This document shows, in pieces, positions 42,747-54,376 of a DNA stretch of 64,000 bases; positions within the stretch are counted from its first letter, which is position 1; each line of letters opens with the position of its first letter. Below the pieces are notes generated by a model. That model was given only the letters and a program-made list of their open reading frames with translations, was not told where the DNA came from and made no database searches. The position numbers and the translations under genes are program-made. Location of the stretch: contig CAJZBQ010000009.1 in assembly GCA_914767885.1 (NCBI GenBank), positions 248,001-312,000 of the forward strand. Reading direction: 5' to 3'. The stretch is from Blepharisma stoltei (lineage: Eukaryota > Ciliophora > Heterotrichea > Heterotrichida > Blepharismidae).

Positions 42747-44725
42747 ATGCAATCAGGCGGAGTAAGCTTCGATGAAGTATTTTTAAATTAGGCTTTTAAA
42801 TTAGTAGGTGGACATGGGAGCTTTCAATTGAAATCCAGCATTGGGCTGTGGTTGAGCCTACTGCATGGCTTTATTTTACTTTTTGGCTTTCAGTATAGCT
42901 TGACTATCCCTAGTCTTATATGCAAAGATAAAGCAGGTCTAGAAACTTGTAGCGAAGAAACAGCGTGCAGAGTTGGAGAGTTCATTTTTGATCCTCACGA
43001 AATAAAAAGTGCGGTTTCCGAGTGGTAATTATAAATCAGGACACTCTTATGCGGCATGAAGTATCATATCTTTATTCTGATTGCAATTGTTGGCGTAGGA
43101 TTCTCTATAGGAATTTTAGTATTAGGAAAACTTGCTGAGATATACGGAAGAAAAAAAACTTTATTTTTTGGGATCATTCACTCTGCTTCTACTGGATTTG
43201 TGCTCATTTGCTCTCGAACACCTTGATTCTTTTCGACAATTATGTTTTTTTGTAGCTTATCGCTTCCTGCTTCAATTATTATCCCTTATGTGTGGATTTT
43301 TGAACTCTCAGACAAGCCTTTTAGACCGATTTTTTATTTACTAAATACAGTTTTAGTGACTATGGCATTTGCTATTGCTTATGCAGCCTCTAATTATTTT
43401 TTGTCCTGAAGAGCTTCGGTTATAGCGTCAGTTATTTTTGGGCTAATCGCAATTTTCCCATTACGGTCCTTGAAAGAGTCACCGAGATTTTTAGCCTGCA
43501 ACCTTGGAAGATATTCTAAAGCAAGGAAAATACTGAAATTTATATCAGAAGTTAACAAAAAAGAAAGCTTTCAGGAAAAATTAGAAGGGGAAGCTTTTAA
43601 TGAGTACGAAAAAGCAGGCAAAATATCGACTCATGTGTCAGACCAGCCATCTGGAGCAACTGCTGTGCTGGCTCTAGACGAGAGCACATTAGAAAAAGAA
43701 AAACATGAGGATAAAGGTATTCACATAGGATTTAAGTATGTGTTTTTTTCAAGAAGACTTACTCTCATCCTCTGTGAGCGAACAAAACATTGGAAAAACC
43801 CTATTTTTTGCCTAAAAACCCACCCTCCGCAATCGAACAAAAATTTTTTATGAAAAAAAAAAATGATATATAAGTGATAATTTACTATAATGAAATCTAT
43901 AGCTAATTCTGTTTTAATTTTAAACAGCTTGCATTTTAAAACATAAATTTAATAATTAAATTTAATTTTTACTCTTAAATTTACAAATTAGAATTTTTTA
44001 AAAAAAGAAAATTAATCCCCACCGTGAGCTTACAAAATGTTTTTTTGTTTGCTCACAGAGGGGGGAAAGTTAGGAAAATGCTATTCAGATGCAGTTTTTC
44101 ATGATTAATTGTCGGTTTTGAATTAGGAATCATTGTTAGCCAATCCAAGTATTTCATAAATTATTCTTTATTTGAGCTTACAATCAGCTGCATCTTGTGC
44201 CTCTTATTATCCACACAAGCTGCTATATTTGGCAACAAAATTGGAACTCGACGATCTACGATGATTGCATCTGCGTTTTTCATCATAGCATGTGCAATTC
44301 CTTTATTGACTTACATTGACTCCCCTATGCTAAAAACAGTATCAAGCTATGGACTTATAATAACTTTTCCTGCAATTTTCAGTGTAATTACATTCTTGTT
44401 CATTATAACTCAAGAATCATTCCCAACATACGGTAGATGTTTGGCTTCATTTCTTTGCTTATTTTTTATGATTTGCTCTTTTGCAATAGGATATTCTATT
44501 CAATACTTGCATATTCCTCAAAAAATAATTCTTTGGGCGGTAAGTCTTGTTTTAATCCCTTCAATTTGTCTTTACCACCCAGACTCTCTATATGAAGAAA
44601 ACTTTGACGGAGCTGCTGACACATCAAGTATCGAAATAACTGTCCAAGCCACAAAGAAACCGCCAAGCCATCAGAAATCAAACTCATCAAGCTTCCAAGT
44701 AATGAGTGAAGAGCTAAGCGCTTAA
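42747..44725 (+). CDS. SLC22-like major-facilitator transporter
   Basis: 545 residues after removal of two 15-nt introns and A10. The opening MQSGGVSFDEAFKLVGGHGS is the SLC22 (organic cation/anion transporter) N-terminal pattern. A first helix and a Cys-containing loop (SLICKDKAGLETCSEE) follow. The second block has LGKLAEIYGRKKTLFFG, the MFS loop signature, and LRSLKESPRFLACNLGR, matching SLC22 'ESPRWL'. The second six helices follow A10. TGA is Trp in RTPWFFS, YFLSWRAS and FSWLIV. Expected in the plasma or vacuolar membrane; the substrate is unknown. It ends 19 bp before the next gene. Confidence 0.88.
42777..42791 (+). other. 15-nt intron
   Basis: GTATTTTTAAATTAG. Removal joins SFDE to AFKLVGGHG; retention brings TAG. 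Confidence 0.88.
43025..43039 (+). other. 15-nt intron
   Basis: GTAATTATAAATCAG. Removal joins SAVSEW to TLLCGMKYH; retention brings TAA. Confidence 0.9.
43762..44069 (-). mobile_element. A-family IES (A10), 308 bp
   Basis: TTA duplication (43759-43761, 44070-44072). Left CTCTCATCCTCTGTGAGCGA, right hairpin partly worn (CACCGTGAGCTTACAAAA with GTTTGCTCACAGAGG). In-frame removal joins FSRRL to RKMLFRCSFSW of the transporter. Confidence 0.88.
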
Positions 44726-44744
44726 ATCATTATAATAATCTCTA

Positions 44745-45887
44745 ATGTTTAAAATAAAAAATCTTATGAGAAATGGCTTGTTATATTGCGAAGTATTAAA
44801 CGCTGACTATAAAATTTCCTTACAAAATTCTGCGATTACTGGGCAGGTTTCTGAGCTAAATGATAGGTTTTCGAAGAGCATGGTATTGTCACTTACAAAT
44901 AAAGGAAAGATAATCAGCCCAAGAGTCCCAAAAATGAGTACAGAGAACAGGCTGCCTTATTTGGTTGTCCAAGCTTTTATTCCGAAGGGAAAACCGTTTA
45001 TGCTTGAAATTGATGTAACTGATCATATGGCTGCAAAAAAGAAGCTAACTTTTATACAGTGCAATGAAATTATTAAAAGCTATAATTCAGCAAAAATACC
45101 TTCAAATGCGATTATAAAGGACATGTGGAATAATATTTGTATAGATATTCCTGCGTTTCTTAATCAATGCTTTAGGGTTAAATTAGACCATATTGATAAA
45201 GTTACAGTTCATGCATTTTGCAGAATTCGGCGTATTTTTTCTATCAAATTTCCCCTAAAAAACACAAGCCAAAGTATGGAAACACAATTAAGGCATGATA
45301 TTCTTCCCACTGGAGTGGATATGCCAGAGTCAGTCCCTTTTATCTGCCAATACATTCATCCTCAGCAAATTAATCCAAAAGACGAAGAAATAACAGAAGA
45401 AGACCAAAGCCCCAGAGAAGAAACTTTTGTCACAGACCAAAACCATGGCTTCCGCTCCCCAAAATTAAAGTCAAAGTACTCAGTCCCAGGAATGAAGATG
45501 TATGATAAAATCAATAAAGCTCAGTTGGGTCCAAAACTGTATAGGCAATGTAAGATATAAATAGATGCCATTGAAAAGCAGCTACTTTATGCATCTTCAA
45601 CCCAAGCTCTTAATGATTTAGAAATGGAGCTATTGTCACCGAGTAAATCAATGCCAGATTTTAAGGTAAAAACTGATATAAGAAAGAAAATTCCTATACT
45701 TTCAGAGTCGCAGTCAAATAATTCTTGAAACCATGAAGTCAAGTCAAAAAGCCCGACTTTTTATGATTCACTGATTGCAAGTTTAAATGAAGTGAGACAT
45801 GAAACACCACCGTTCGTGAACTCAGGTCCAAGGACTTATGTTTATGATCCTTTGAGTCATAGATATACACCTATGAGAATTTCATAG
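44745..45887 (+). CDS. CFAP20-domain protein (CFAP20DC-like)
   Basis: 375 residues after a 15-nt intron at 45550-45564. The first ~200 residues follow the CFAP20/GTL3 beta-sandwich: NRLPYLVVQAFIPKGKPFML, a FIQCN strand, WNNICIDIPAFL, and KVTVHAFCRIRRIF, which parallels 'VQIHANCRIRRVYF' of CFAP20, an axonemal inner-junction protein. LPTGVDMPESVPFICQYIHP then opens a tail of about 170 disordered residues, as in CFAP20DC rather than CFAP20. A role in cilia is inferred from family. TGA is Trp in the tail. Stop TAG 45885-45887. Confidence 0.85.
45550..45564 (+). other. 15-nt intron
   Basis: GTAAGATATAAATAG. Removal joins GPKLYRQ to YAIEKQLL; retention ends the protein at TAA. Confidence 0.85.
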
Positions 45888-45897
45888 AAATAAGTGT

Positions 45898-46607
45898 GAA
45901 AAATAGATAATTAAGAAATTTGGATAATAATTCACCATGGGAATTAAAAATGAGATTAGCTTTAATTATAGCTAGTTATTTTAGCACCTCAGTCCCAGGC
46001 CGGCTTTAGGTTAGGCAGCTCTATTTCAATGGCGTCGAGCAGTTTTTTTTCTTGTCAACGTCACAATAATGTTGATGTCAGCAGTCTCTCGGAGGGACCT
46101 CCGGCCATGCTTAGGCCAACTCTAAAGTAAGGGCTATCTTAATCCTTGGCGGTGCTCAGGTTATGAATGGGATACTGAATGCCTCATTCTGGAGCTACCC
46201 TGCCTTACCGGCAAATATTGCTTCACCAGAATTGAGCCTTCGATTTCTCGTCTACGAATCAAGAAAAAAGCCCGTGTGGTGTGGAGACCCAATCAGGCAG
46301 AGGTATGGTATCTACTTGCCTAGGGCTGAGATCAACTCGGCAGCTACCCAAAACCTCATACAACTTGGCATCTTTTAAAAAGTAAATTAAAAGAGGATGT
46401 TTAAGAATTTTCATCACTTTCTAAATATTTAGCTTTAATTGAATAATATCAGTTCGAAATTAGACATGCAATAAGTTCAGCTAATGTCATTCCAAAAACC
46501 CAAAGCTATTGCTGTATTTCTCCCATTAAGAGATACAAAAGCTAAGAATTTCCTTTATCTATTCTAAAATGTCACATTAAGTTCTATTTATAGGTGAACA
46601 AATAAAT
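45898..46607. other. Intergenic region with GC-rich island U
   Basis: 45985-46378 is GC-rich, with hairpins (CGGAGGGACCTCCG near 46091-46104; GTTGACGTCA-like repeats near 46054-46080), no convincing gene and no identified ends. The remainder is AT-rich. Confidence 0.45.
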
Positions 46608-48865
46608 ATGATATACTTTCTTCTTGCTCTGACAGTTGTCTCTGCATTAACCTGTCCAAAGTATTCTTGCCATCAAGGAGGCTTCGATTTAGGCGAAACA
46701 TGCGCCTATCAAACTAAAACTGGCGACGTAAAGATGCAAATCTGTGAAGCTTCGGTATTCTCTCCAACCTGTAATGTGAATCCATCGATCACAAAGAATT
46801 TTACATGTGGACCTCGCCCTCAAAAGACTCTCGAAAACTTACTCCCAGGCCAGTTCTGCTATTTAGGCTCCCAATGTTTATCAGGGAATTGTTTAAATAA
46901 TAAATGTGCAGGGCTTCCTTTTGGATCTTTATGCCAAAATCATGAGCAGTGCAATGTAGGGTTGTATTGCAGTTCATCTGGCAAGTGCTATGCTCAAGCT
47001 TCTCAATTCAATTTTTGCAATTCAGATTATGATTGCCAAAATCCAGTAATTTTATTTTCTTAAAGAAAAAATTGAATTTTTTTAATTTCAAAAATTTTAA
47101 TTTAAAATTTACTTTTGCATAAGCACCAAAATCAATTCGCCTGCAATCGCACTTTATATAACTCTGGGACATGCATACCATATTACAGCGTTGCTAATGG
47201 AGACGGAATTGGGATGTGCGTCACTGGATTTTCAGAAGGCCAATCAAATTTATGCCAAAGTGGAGCTTGCACCCAAATTAACCCTAATCATAATGGAGAA
47301 GGAATTTGTGTGCCTGCTTTTAAGAGCGACAAGCCATATCCTTTATCTTGTAATGCTGATGATGATTGCACTGCTCACAACAGCGCTGGGACAGGAGCTG
47401 TAGGAACATGCAACTGTGGAATGGATAAAAATGGACTGGCTTACTGCAATGCTTGGACAGGGGATCCTCCAGCAGTTATTACAAGAGCATTGATTTCTCA
47501 GCATGTATCACAACCAGGTATTTTAAACTGCCATACGATGCTCAGATTTACATCATATTGTTTCCAGCAGACATTACCAGCAGCTCAAGTCTTAAATTTG
47601 ACCCAAAATATTTTTATTCCGCCTTAAAGAGAATACAATAATTGTTGTATGGAATTTTTTAGAAAAACAAATTATTTATTTTAAATGCCTTATTTTAATA
47701 AATACGAATACTTGCAGGCGATACCCCAAGATATCAAGGAAATGACTACTGCACCCAAACTATTTATAATGCTGACTACTGGAGAGTTTCTGCCTCAGAT
47801 TTCACCTGCAAAGCATATGGCTGCAGAAGTGATTTGCAATGGAAATATGACAGCTGTATGACATATCTCGAAGGGTCTAACGAATTTGCCATAAAAACTT
47901 GTCCAAAAGGTGATTATTGCAACTTTGTCCAAATCCAAGGAAATCAATGGAACAATGTCACTTGTACAGTTGCTCCTACTGCAGCTCCTCTATACCCTGG
48001 AGAACTCTGCACTACAAACTCTCAATGCATTTCAGGATCTTGCACTTCAGGGAAATGCAAAGGCACATTTTTAGGCCAACAATGCCATGACAGCAGCGAA
48101 TGTCAGGTCGGATCTTACTGCTATTCAGTCAATTTTGTATTTATTTGTGTGCCTTTAATTCCTATCGGTTCTGATCAATGTGGCACAGAATACGATTGTG
48201 TCCCTCAAGCTGGATGCAATGCAACAAGGAATAATTTCCCAGGGACCTGTGTCAAGTATTTCTCAGCACCACTCGGAGCCATTGTGCCATGCCCTATAAG
48301 TGGATGGAATAGCTTATGCCAAAGCGGAACTTGCTATAATAATGGAATTGATGATAGAGGAACCTGTGTTGAAGCTCCAGTCACCTTGCCAACGTTCCCT
48401 GCTATGTGCACTACAAGTTCTCAATGCATTGGCTACAATTCGAATTTGAACCAACAATTTGTGGGATCTTGTGAGTGTGGGTTTAACGGCGATGCTCAAA
48501 AATACTGTTCTCCTTTCCCTGGAGACGAGCCTGGTATTAAGTATTTGAAGCAGATTGCAGTACTCATGACATCAGATGCTATGAGTTTGTGCCAGACAAC
48601 AAGAAGATATTATTCAGATTGCTTAGATATGGTTGCTAGCGCTCTAGGATTGGATTCTGATAACTATTACTCAGCCATGATGAATTTCACTAACTTTGTT
48701 TCTTACATTAACAACGATCAATGCGTTCAGGCTGTTATCAACAACGACTATTGGAGCAGGATCCCTGATAATCCTAATCCACCTACTCCTACGCCACCTC
48801 ACAATGATACTGGCTCAGCAGGTATTTTATCTCTCGGCTTAGCACTATTAACTTTTATTAACTAA
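46608..48865 (+). CDS. Cys-rich, probably GPI-anchored surface protein with two tandem modules
   Basis: About 692 residues after two short IESs are removed. Signal peptide MIYFLLALTVVSALT. Two homologous halves follow, each with a Cys-rich domain (LLPGQFCYLGSQCLSGNCLN versus LYPGELCTTNSQCISGSCTS), a GLPFGSLC/GTFLGQQC repeat, and a C-terminal segment ending in a conserved NADYW/NNDYW. The last ~40 residues are Pro/Thr-rich, then hydrophobic (SAGILSLGLALLTFIN), typical of a GPI signal. Cys spacing recalls EGF/Dickkopf-like cysteine knots. Ciliates carry many such surface antigens; the role is unknown. No TGA is needed. Confidence 0.8.
47047..47109. mobile_element. Short AT-rich IES, 63 bp
   Basis: TA at 47047-47048 and 47110-47111. 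It is almost pure A/T without inverted ends. Removal joins YDCQNPV to LLHKHQNQF in frame; a left TA at 47053 would also work. Confidence 0.65.
47593..47708. mobile_element. Short AT-rich IES, 116 bp (or 110)
   Basis: TA at 47593-47594 and 47709-47710 (alternative right TA 47703). Removal joins LPAAQVL to LAGDTPRYQG in frame; retention gives stops. No inverted ends. The boundary is chosen by reading-frame phase, so it may be off by one TA. Confidence 0.55.
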
Positions 48866-48967
48866 ATTTCGGTTAATTAATAGTAATTTAAAATTATAAA
48901 ACTGTAAGATTTTCCTTATTTCCAAAAAATAAAATGATAAAACTTCATTAGAATATAGCAAAAATCC

Positions 48968-50043
48968 ATGAAGAGAAGCTATAATTTAACGCCTACAAAC
49001 ATTGCTAGATCAGACACATGCCCTCCGTCAGTTACGCCAAGACATGCGTGTTCACCAGAAGTTGCTAGAAATATCATTAAGCTGTCTAAAATTGTTTATA
49101 ACAACAAACACCCAGTGTCAAAAATCAAAGTATTAGAAAAGCAAGCTATCCGAGGAGAATTTGAGCCAGCTCTATCAGTTACTCCTAATTCGCCCCTCCG
49201 TGAGTAAACAAAAAAATTTTGTTCGTTTTTATAATTTTATATAAATTTTTTTTAAAATTAAAAAATTAATTAGAAAGCAAATATTAATTAATTCGTAAAT
49301 TTATGTTTTAAAAATAAAAACTGTTTAAATTAAACAGAACTGGTCGAGATTTCATCGTAAAATCATCACTTATATATAATTATTTTTTTTTATAAAAAAT
49401 TGTTATATTAATAAAATTTTCACTCACTAGTGTGGGTTTTACCAAAAATAGGTTTTTTCCAAAAGTTTTACTTGCTCACGGAGGGGGGAGTAAGCAAAAG
49501 CAGGCTTTTTCTTTTAAACTTAGCCCAAGACTCGTAAAAAGCCCTATCAAAAATCCTGATTTGTCTAATTTTCCCAAACTTCCTTTTGGCAAACACTCAA
49601 GCTGCAATGCTGACCAAGAACTTTCCTTTGAAAAAATAAAAGCGAAAACTCCAAAGCCCGATTTCAACAATAAATTTTCCTTTGGGCATGATCAAAAAAG
49701 CCCATCATCCAAATTCTTAAATTTAAACTCGTCAAACTACCAAGTTTATGACACAAAAGCAGGAGTATTGGTATGCTTAAAAGAGAAAGAAGTCATAAAT
49801 TCATATGAAAAAGAAAAAAATAAGTGAGCAGCGATGCTGAAAATGTATCAAACTTTTAGGGACATTGAAGAAGAAAAAAGGTGGAGAAAAAAGATTAAAG
49901 AAGTCCTAAACCGAGGCAAAAAATTCGAAATGCAAGAATATGCACCGCAGATTTTCACAGAAGAAGATCTGGAGTCAGAAGAAACCGGAGACAACACAAA
50001 AAATGTTGCAAGACATCTGAAATATTTACAAAACGATTTATAA
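48968..50043 (+). CDS. Basic, largely disordered protein of unknown function
   Basis: 256 residues after A11 is removed. Rich in Lys, Ser, Pro with repeated short motifs (KLSPRLVKSPIKNPDL, FNNKFSFGHDQKSPSSKF). The C-terminal ~70 residues are charged helix (MLKMYQTFRDIEEEKRWRKK, KEVLNRGKKFEMQEY). One TGA is Trp just before AAMLKMYQ. The style is that of a cytoskeleton-associated linker. No domain recognised. Stop TAA 50041-50043, facing the next gene. Confidence 0.7.
49189..49490 (+). mobile_element. Diverged A-family IES (A11), 302 bp
   Basis: TAA duplication (49186-49188, 49491-49493). Left CGCCCCTCCGTGAGTAAACA with a shortened hairpin; right TTTTACTTGCTCACGGAGGG. In-frame removal joins ALSVTP to KQKQAFSF. 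Confidence 0.85.
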
Positions 50044-50136
50044 AATATTTACGTATTTTAAAGTAACCAAAATTTATAATTAGAATGGTCTGATAAAATA
50101 ATTTTATTGTAATTAATTTAAAGTTAATTAAAGCGA

Positions 50137-50973
50137 TTAATTATTCATAATCTTTGGGTCAGGTAGAAGCTTGACTGATGATGATATATAATGCTCTTTG
50201 CTCACCTTATTATACTTTGGGTTATGAGGCACAAAGAACTCATGATAAGAAGACTGGTTTGCTAAAGTTGTTCCAGATATCCAGCTGATCAGGTGCTTAT
50301 TAGCTCTATTCATATTGTCTTTAATATCCTTTGCAGATATAGTATTTCTTCCTACATCTTCACTAATGCTTTTACGTTTCTCTATCGGTGGAAGTGTTGT
50401 CGTTTTTCTAGAAAGTTTGACTGTGGATACAGGATAGTGCAATTTCATAGAAAGTTTTGGCTCAGGAGTTTTCCAGTCATAGCTTTCTTTTTGGATAGAA
50501 ATTGGAATATACCGTTGAATCTTAGCCACAGAGTGGAACCCTCTGAGAGCATCCAACATTAAAATCTTGAAATCTTCTTTATCATTTAGAGATAGCCAGT
50601 GCTCAATAAATCACAGTGGTGTTGACTTTAAAACTGTTGCGTAAGGAAGAGTTGACAATTTGCTATATTTAAAGATATCATTAAAACTGCTAACTTTCGA
50701 AGTTAAATTTCCAAATTCCATTGAATATGAACTTCTCATAGCGTTTCTCATTGCTTCAGTAGCTTGTGGGATTTCGTTTGCAGAGGGCCTTTTGGAGCTT
50801 CTGAATTTTTTTTGGCCATGATGTTTAGTTATTGCTCGAATAATCTTTAGACCTTTAAGTTCGTTTTTGGTTGCGTTGCATAATCATATATCGATTAAGT
50901 CGTGGTATTCTTCTTTGAAAATATCACGTGCTGTCTGATAATTTTTGTCTTTAGATAAGGCAGAGTCTGACAT
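50137..50973 (-). CDS. Unknown protein, 278 residues
   Basis: Uninterrupted frame from ATG 50971-50973 (MSDSALSKDKNYQTARDIF) to TAA 50137-50139 with TGA as Trp twice (DIWLCNAT, TPLWFIEHW). The N-terminal 140 residues look helical and globular. The C-terminal half is basic with short motifs (KTTTLPPIEKRKSI, HEFFVPHNPKYNKVSKEHY) reminiscent of ciliary microtubule-inner proteins, but this is only an impression. No domain recognised. Confidence 0.7.
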
Positions 50974-51496
50974 TTCTTTAATTATCAACTTTTTTATTTG
51001 CTAGGTTTTTTGGAATAATGTAAAAAAGTTGTCGGAAAATGATAAATTTAGTTATCCAAATTATTTGTCTTGCTATAAATGTGAAAAATAAATATTACTT
51101 TAATTAATTTTTAAAAATAATAGAAAAAATTAATATGCGATATCTTAATTAAAAATCTTTTTTATTATCGCTAGTTTTATATGGCTTATTCAAATTCATA
51201 ATGATATGTCTCAAATAATAGTGCTATATGGTCTAAATATGGCTTTGGAGAATAATTTCATTGAATGCTTAAGACAAAAGTCAGACAACACAGAACTTGC
51301 TAGCAATGCTAAAATTAGCTAATTGTTGAGATTAAATTAAAAATTTTGAAATATAATTAATTAGTTTTTTTAATCAGCTTTTTAGGGAGAGATAAGGCCT
51401 AAACCTGGTATTTTTCAGATCAGCATATAAAAATTGGTGACTAAGAAACTCGACTTAAAAAACTTAAGAGATCTGAAGATTATAAAATAAACTTTC
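50974..51496. other. Non-coding spacer
   Basis: About 520 bp AT-rich; no gene or repeat recognised. Confidence 0.5.
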
Positions 51497-51895
51497 TTAC
51501 ATACTAAAGTACTCTTGAGTATATAAATAGAGTTCCGAATTATCTGCAGTTGAATTATCGGTTGACACACGTTTTTTACACACTGGGCACGAAGGCTTTG
51601 TCTCTATTCAAGTATCAACACATTCCGAGTGAAATTTATGAGGGCAGCCTAGTGCAGTTATAATTTGTCCTTTAGTAATGTCATTCATGCAAATAGAGCA
51701 AAAGCTCTCTTCTTCAGCTTCTATGTGAGGCAAGCTGCTGGATATATCGATAGATTCTAAGGTATAATCAATGCTTCTTAATGTCGCCTCATGAAGCTGT
51801 TCGATATACTGATCGACAGCACTCTGAATTACAACATCTAAAATCCTATAGCATATATTTATATTTCCTAAAGGTTTTAGTACTAAAATGGCCAT
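51497..51895 (-). CDS. RING-H2 finger protein (probable E3 ubiquitin ligase)
   Basis: 132 residues. A helical N-terminal part (ILDVVIQSAVDQYIEQLHEA) is followed by a RING-H2 domain at about 76-118: CSICMNDITKGQ...LGCPHKFHSECVDTW...CPVCKK, all eight metal ligands present (C-C-C-H-H-C-C-C pattern). The Trp after ECVDT is TGA (51605-51607), a position where RING-H2 proteins normally have Trp, which is direct evidence for the code. No membrane span; soluble. Substrates unknown. Confidence 0.9.
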
Positions 51896-52289
51896 TTTTC
51901 TTTAATTTTCTATTATTTTAAGGGTGATAAAGTAGCTTTTATACTATAACTTTTCGGAAAAATAGCCAGAATGCTATAAGCCGCTCCTCTTCAAAATGCA
52001 CTCGTCTTGCTAGAAAATAAATCCTGAGGAGGACTAAAAAAACTGTTGTAGAAATTCACCCAATCAACAAAAAAGTTTGAGAAATCAAACCAGCAAAAAA
52101 GAGCTTGAAAAAAATAAGCGCTGTTATCAAACAGCAGAGCTAGTTAAGGCTTACTAAAAAATACTTAGTTGACAAGCAATATATGAAGTACTTTAGTTGT
52201 GCCATCCATCCCATTTTTATGTGTAAATTGACTGATTTTTAAAAATAAAATAAATTTATTGTAAAACGAATGGAACATCACAATAAAAA
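51896..52289. other. Non-coding spacer
   Basis: About 390 bp. Short coding-like patches but with stops; no gene called. Confidence 0.45.
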
Positions 52290-54169
52290 TTAAGCCTGCT
52301 TTATTGTGCTGCGTCTTCTCCATTTACTTTTTTCTCCAACCAATAATATCTCAGTTTGGCCTACCTTAGGGGTTGCATCAGCTGGCTCAGTCTCTTTGAA
52401 ATCCCAAGAGCCTGCTTCAATTTCGCTATTTGAAGTCGTTAATTTCGTTAAAATTCTTTTGATCTTCATAAATCTTTCTTTATCCTTATCAGGAATTTCA
52501 TAAATGGCTTCATATACATTCTGATGTAGTGATTTATTTTTTATTTCTTGTCCAGGCTCGCTTTTTTCTTTCACTGAAAGTATAAAAGGAATAATTTTTT
52601 CCCTCAGTGTTATAAAGATTTCTCGCAAATTTGAAATGTGCTCGCTTTGAGAAAATGGCCCATCCTCATATTGGTTATAAGTGCCAAAGCCCGAATTTAG
52701 TTTTGTAAGCATTTTTCTTCCTCACTGTAGCACTTGAGTTTTGTTCATTACGAACTCATTAAGCCTAAGCTTTAAATTTTCATTTTCTTTCAAAAGTCCA
52801 TTTATTTTATTTTCCAATTCTTCTTTATTGCTCGCTTTTAAACCTTTTTCAGCAATCCCAAAAGACTTTAGGTCGCTTTCCAATTTTGTGTTTTTTTCTT
52901 TAGTTTCAGTGATTTTGGTTTTTAGATTGTACACAGATTTCATCAATTCCGCATAAGAGTGCTCGCTTGTTAAAAATTTGTCAATAACTTGGTTTATATC
53001 GTTAAGTCCTGTGGCTGCTCTTATCTTATGAAAAGCTGTTTCGTATTGACTTGAATTCTTTGTAGATTTCTCAAATTTCTGGATCAAAAACCGAGCCCAT
53101 AGCCTATGGGCTAAGAATCCTTCTCTGCTTTTATTCAGCTTTAAATCTTTTTCTTCATTTTCAGCAGCTTCAGAGATTTCTGCATGTCTTTTCTTTCTGT
53201 CTTCTCTCTTGCCAATAGCTTTTTGGCGAGATTTAAAATCTCTGTTCATTGCAGATACAATTTGTGTTTTTTCTTTAATTTCATACTCTACTGAATTGTT
53301 CAGCTTTTTATACACATTGATAGATCTTTTCTTTTTTTCTCTGGAGGTTAAATTCTTTCTGTGTTCATCATCAAGCAGGGATGCCTTATTTTTTAGATCC
53401 TCTCTTAGACTATTTGCTTTTATCTCTAAATGGATCAAATTTTGCTTTGTTCGTTCCAAAATAGTTAAATTCACCATTTGGTCATTTTCTGATTTTTCTT
53501 GTTCCAGCTTGGTTTTCGTTAGATTTTCTTCTAGGTATTTTAATTTTGAATTTAATGACTCTGCTCTGCTTCCTATAATAGCTTCTTGCTGCTCAAGCTG
53601 TCATAATTCTTTTCCTAATGTTTCTTTTTGAGTTTCTTCTTTTGTTCAAGAATTTCTAAAGAAGTTAAATCTTTTTTTAAGGATATTTAGCTGGTCAGAA
53701 GCTTCTGATGTATTTGTACTTTTAGCCGTAAAGGGGCATTGAAACCTTCCGATAGTTTGTGTGTCAATAAAGTCATTTGGATTTTGTGTAATCAAGAGAT
53801 TTCGAACTTGGCGAATATTTGAATTTTTTGCAAGATGAGAGTTTTGGGGAGAAAAACTTCTATTTTTTCACCTAACTCTCCTATAGCGAATAAAAAATTT
53901 CGTTCGCTCACTGGGGGTTAATTATTTTAAAATAATTTAGTTAATTTTTTTCAAAATCCCAATTCGCAAAACTAGAAAGCAAATATTAATTTAAATTTGT
54001 AAAATTTATGATTTAAATGCAAGTTGTTCAAAATTAAACAGAACTAGCTAGATATTTCATTAAACTAATTAGCACTTATTTTTATATTAAAATAATTTGG
54101 AGCGGGAGTAAGAGTAGCGCTTTGAGAAATAGCTGTTCTAGGTCGGATACTTCTTCGAGGAGTGGACAT
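52290..54169 (-). CDS. Coiled-coil protein, possibly axonemal/basal body
   Basis: 547 residues after A12 is removed. The N-terminal ~100 residues are basic (MSTPRRSIRPRTAI) with RQVRNLLITQNPNDFIDTQT. From about 110 to 480 it is nearly continuous heptad-rich coiled coil (LEENLTKTKLEQEKSENDQM, ELENKINGLLKENENLKLRL). The architecture is like CCDC/ODA docking-complex proteins (CCDC63/114/151 group), which I infer only from the coiled-coil style and the YETAFHKIRAATGLNDINQV segment. TGA is Trp five times. Start ATG 54167-54169, stop 52290-52292. Confidence 0.75.
53876..54108 (+). mobile_element. Diverged A-family IES (A12), 233 bp
   Basis: TAA duplication (53873-53875, 54109-54111). Left hairpin CTATAGCGAATAAAAAATTT/CGTTCGCTCACTGGGGGTTA; the right end is worn down to GGAGCGGGAG. 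Removal joins ISQSATL to RWKNRSFSP on the minus strand. Confidence 0.88.
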
Positions 54170-54376
54170 TATCTGATTTTATTTGTTAACTAGAAGAAAA
54201 TAATTTAATTGATATTTCATTTGTACAGCCAATTCTAAATACTTGATAATTAAGATTAATGATTATTTAGCATAACTTTCAAATTTCTAAAAGCCAATTT
54301 CAATATATCCTAATTGAAGAATCGATTCAATAAGCTAATTAATAAAAATTAATTTATGTAGCTACGAATATAAATA

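Noticed and set aside
49179-49181. TTA as left flank of A11
   Set aside because: The right flank is TAA; the left TAA at 49186-49188 matches it and keeps the same frame.
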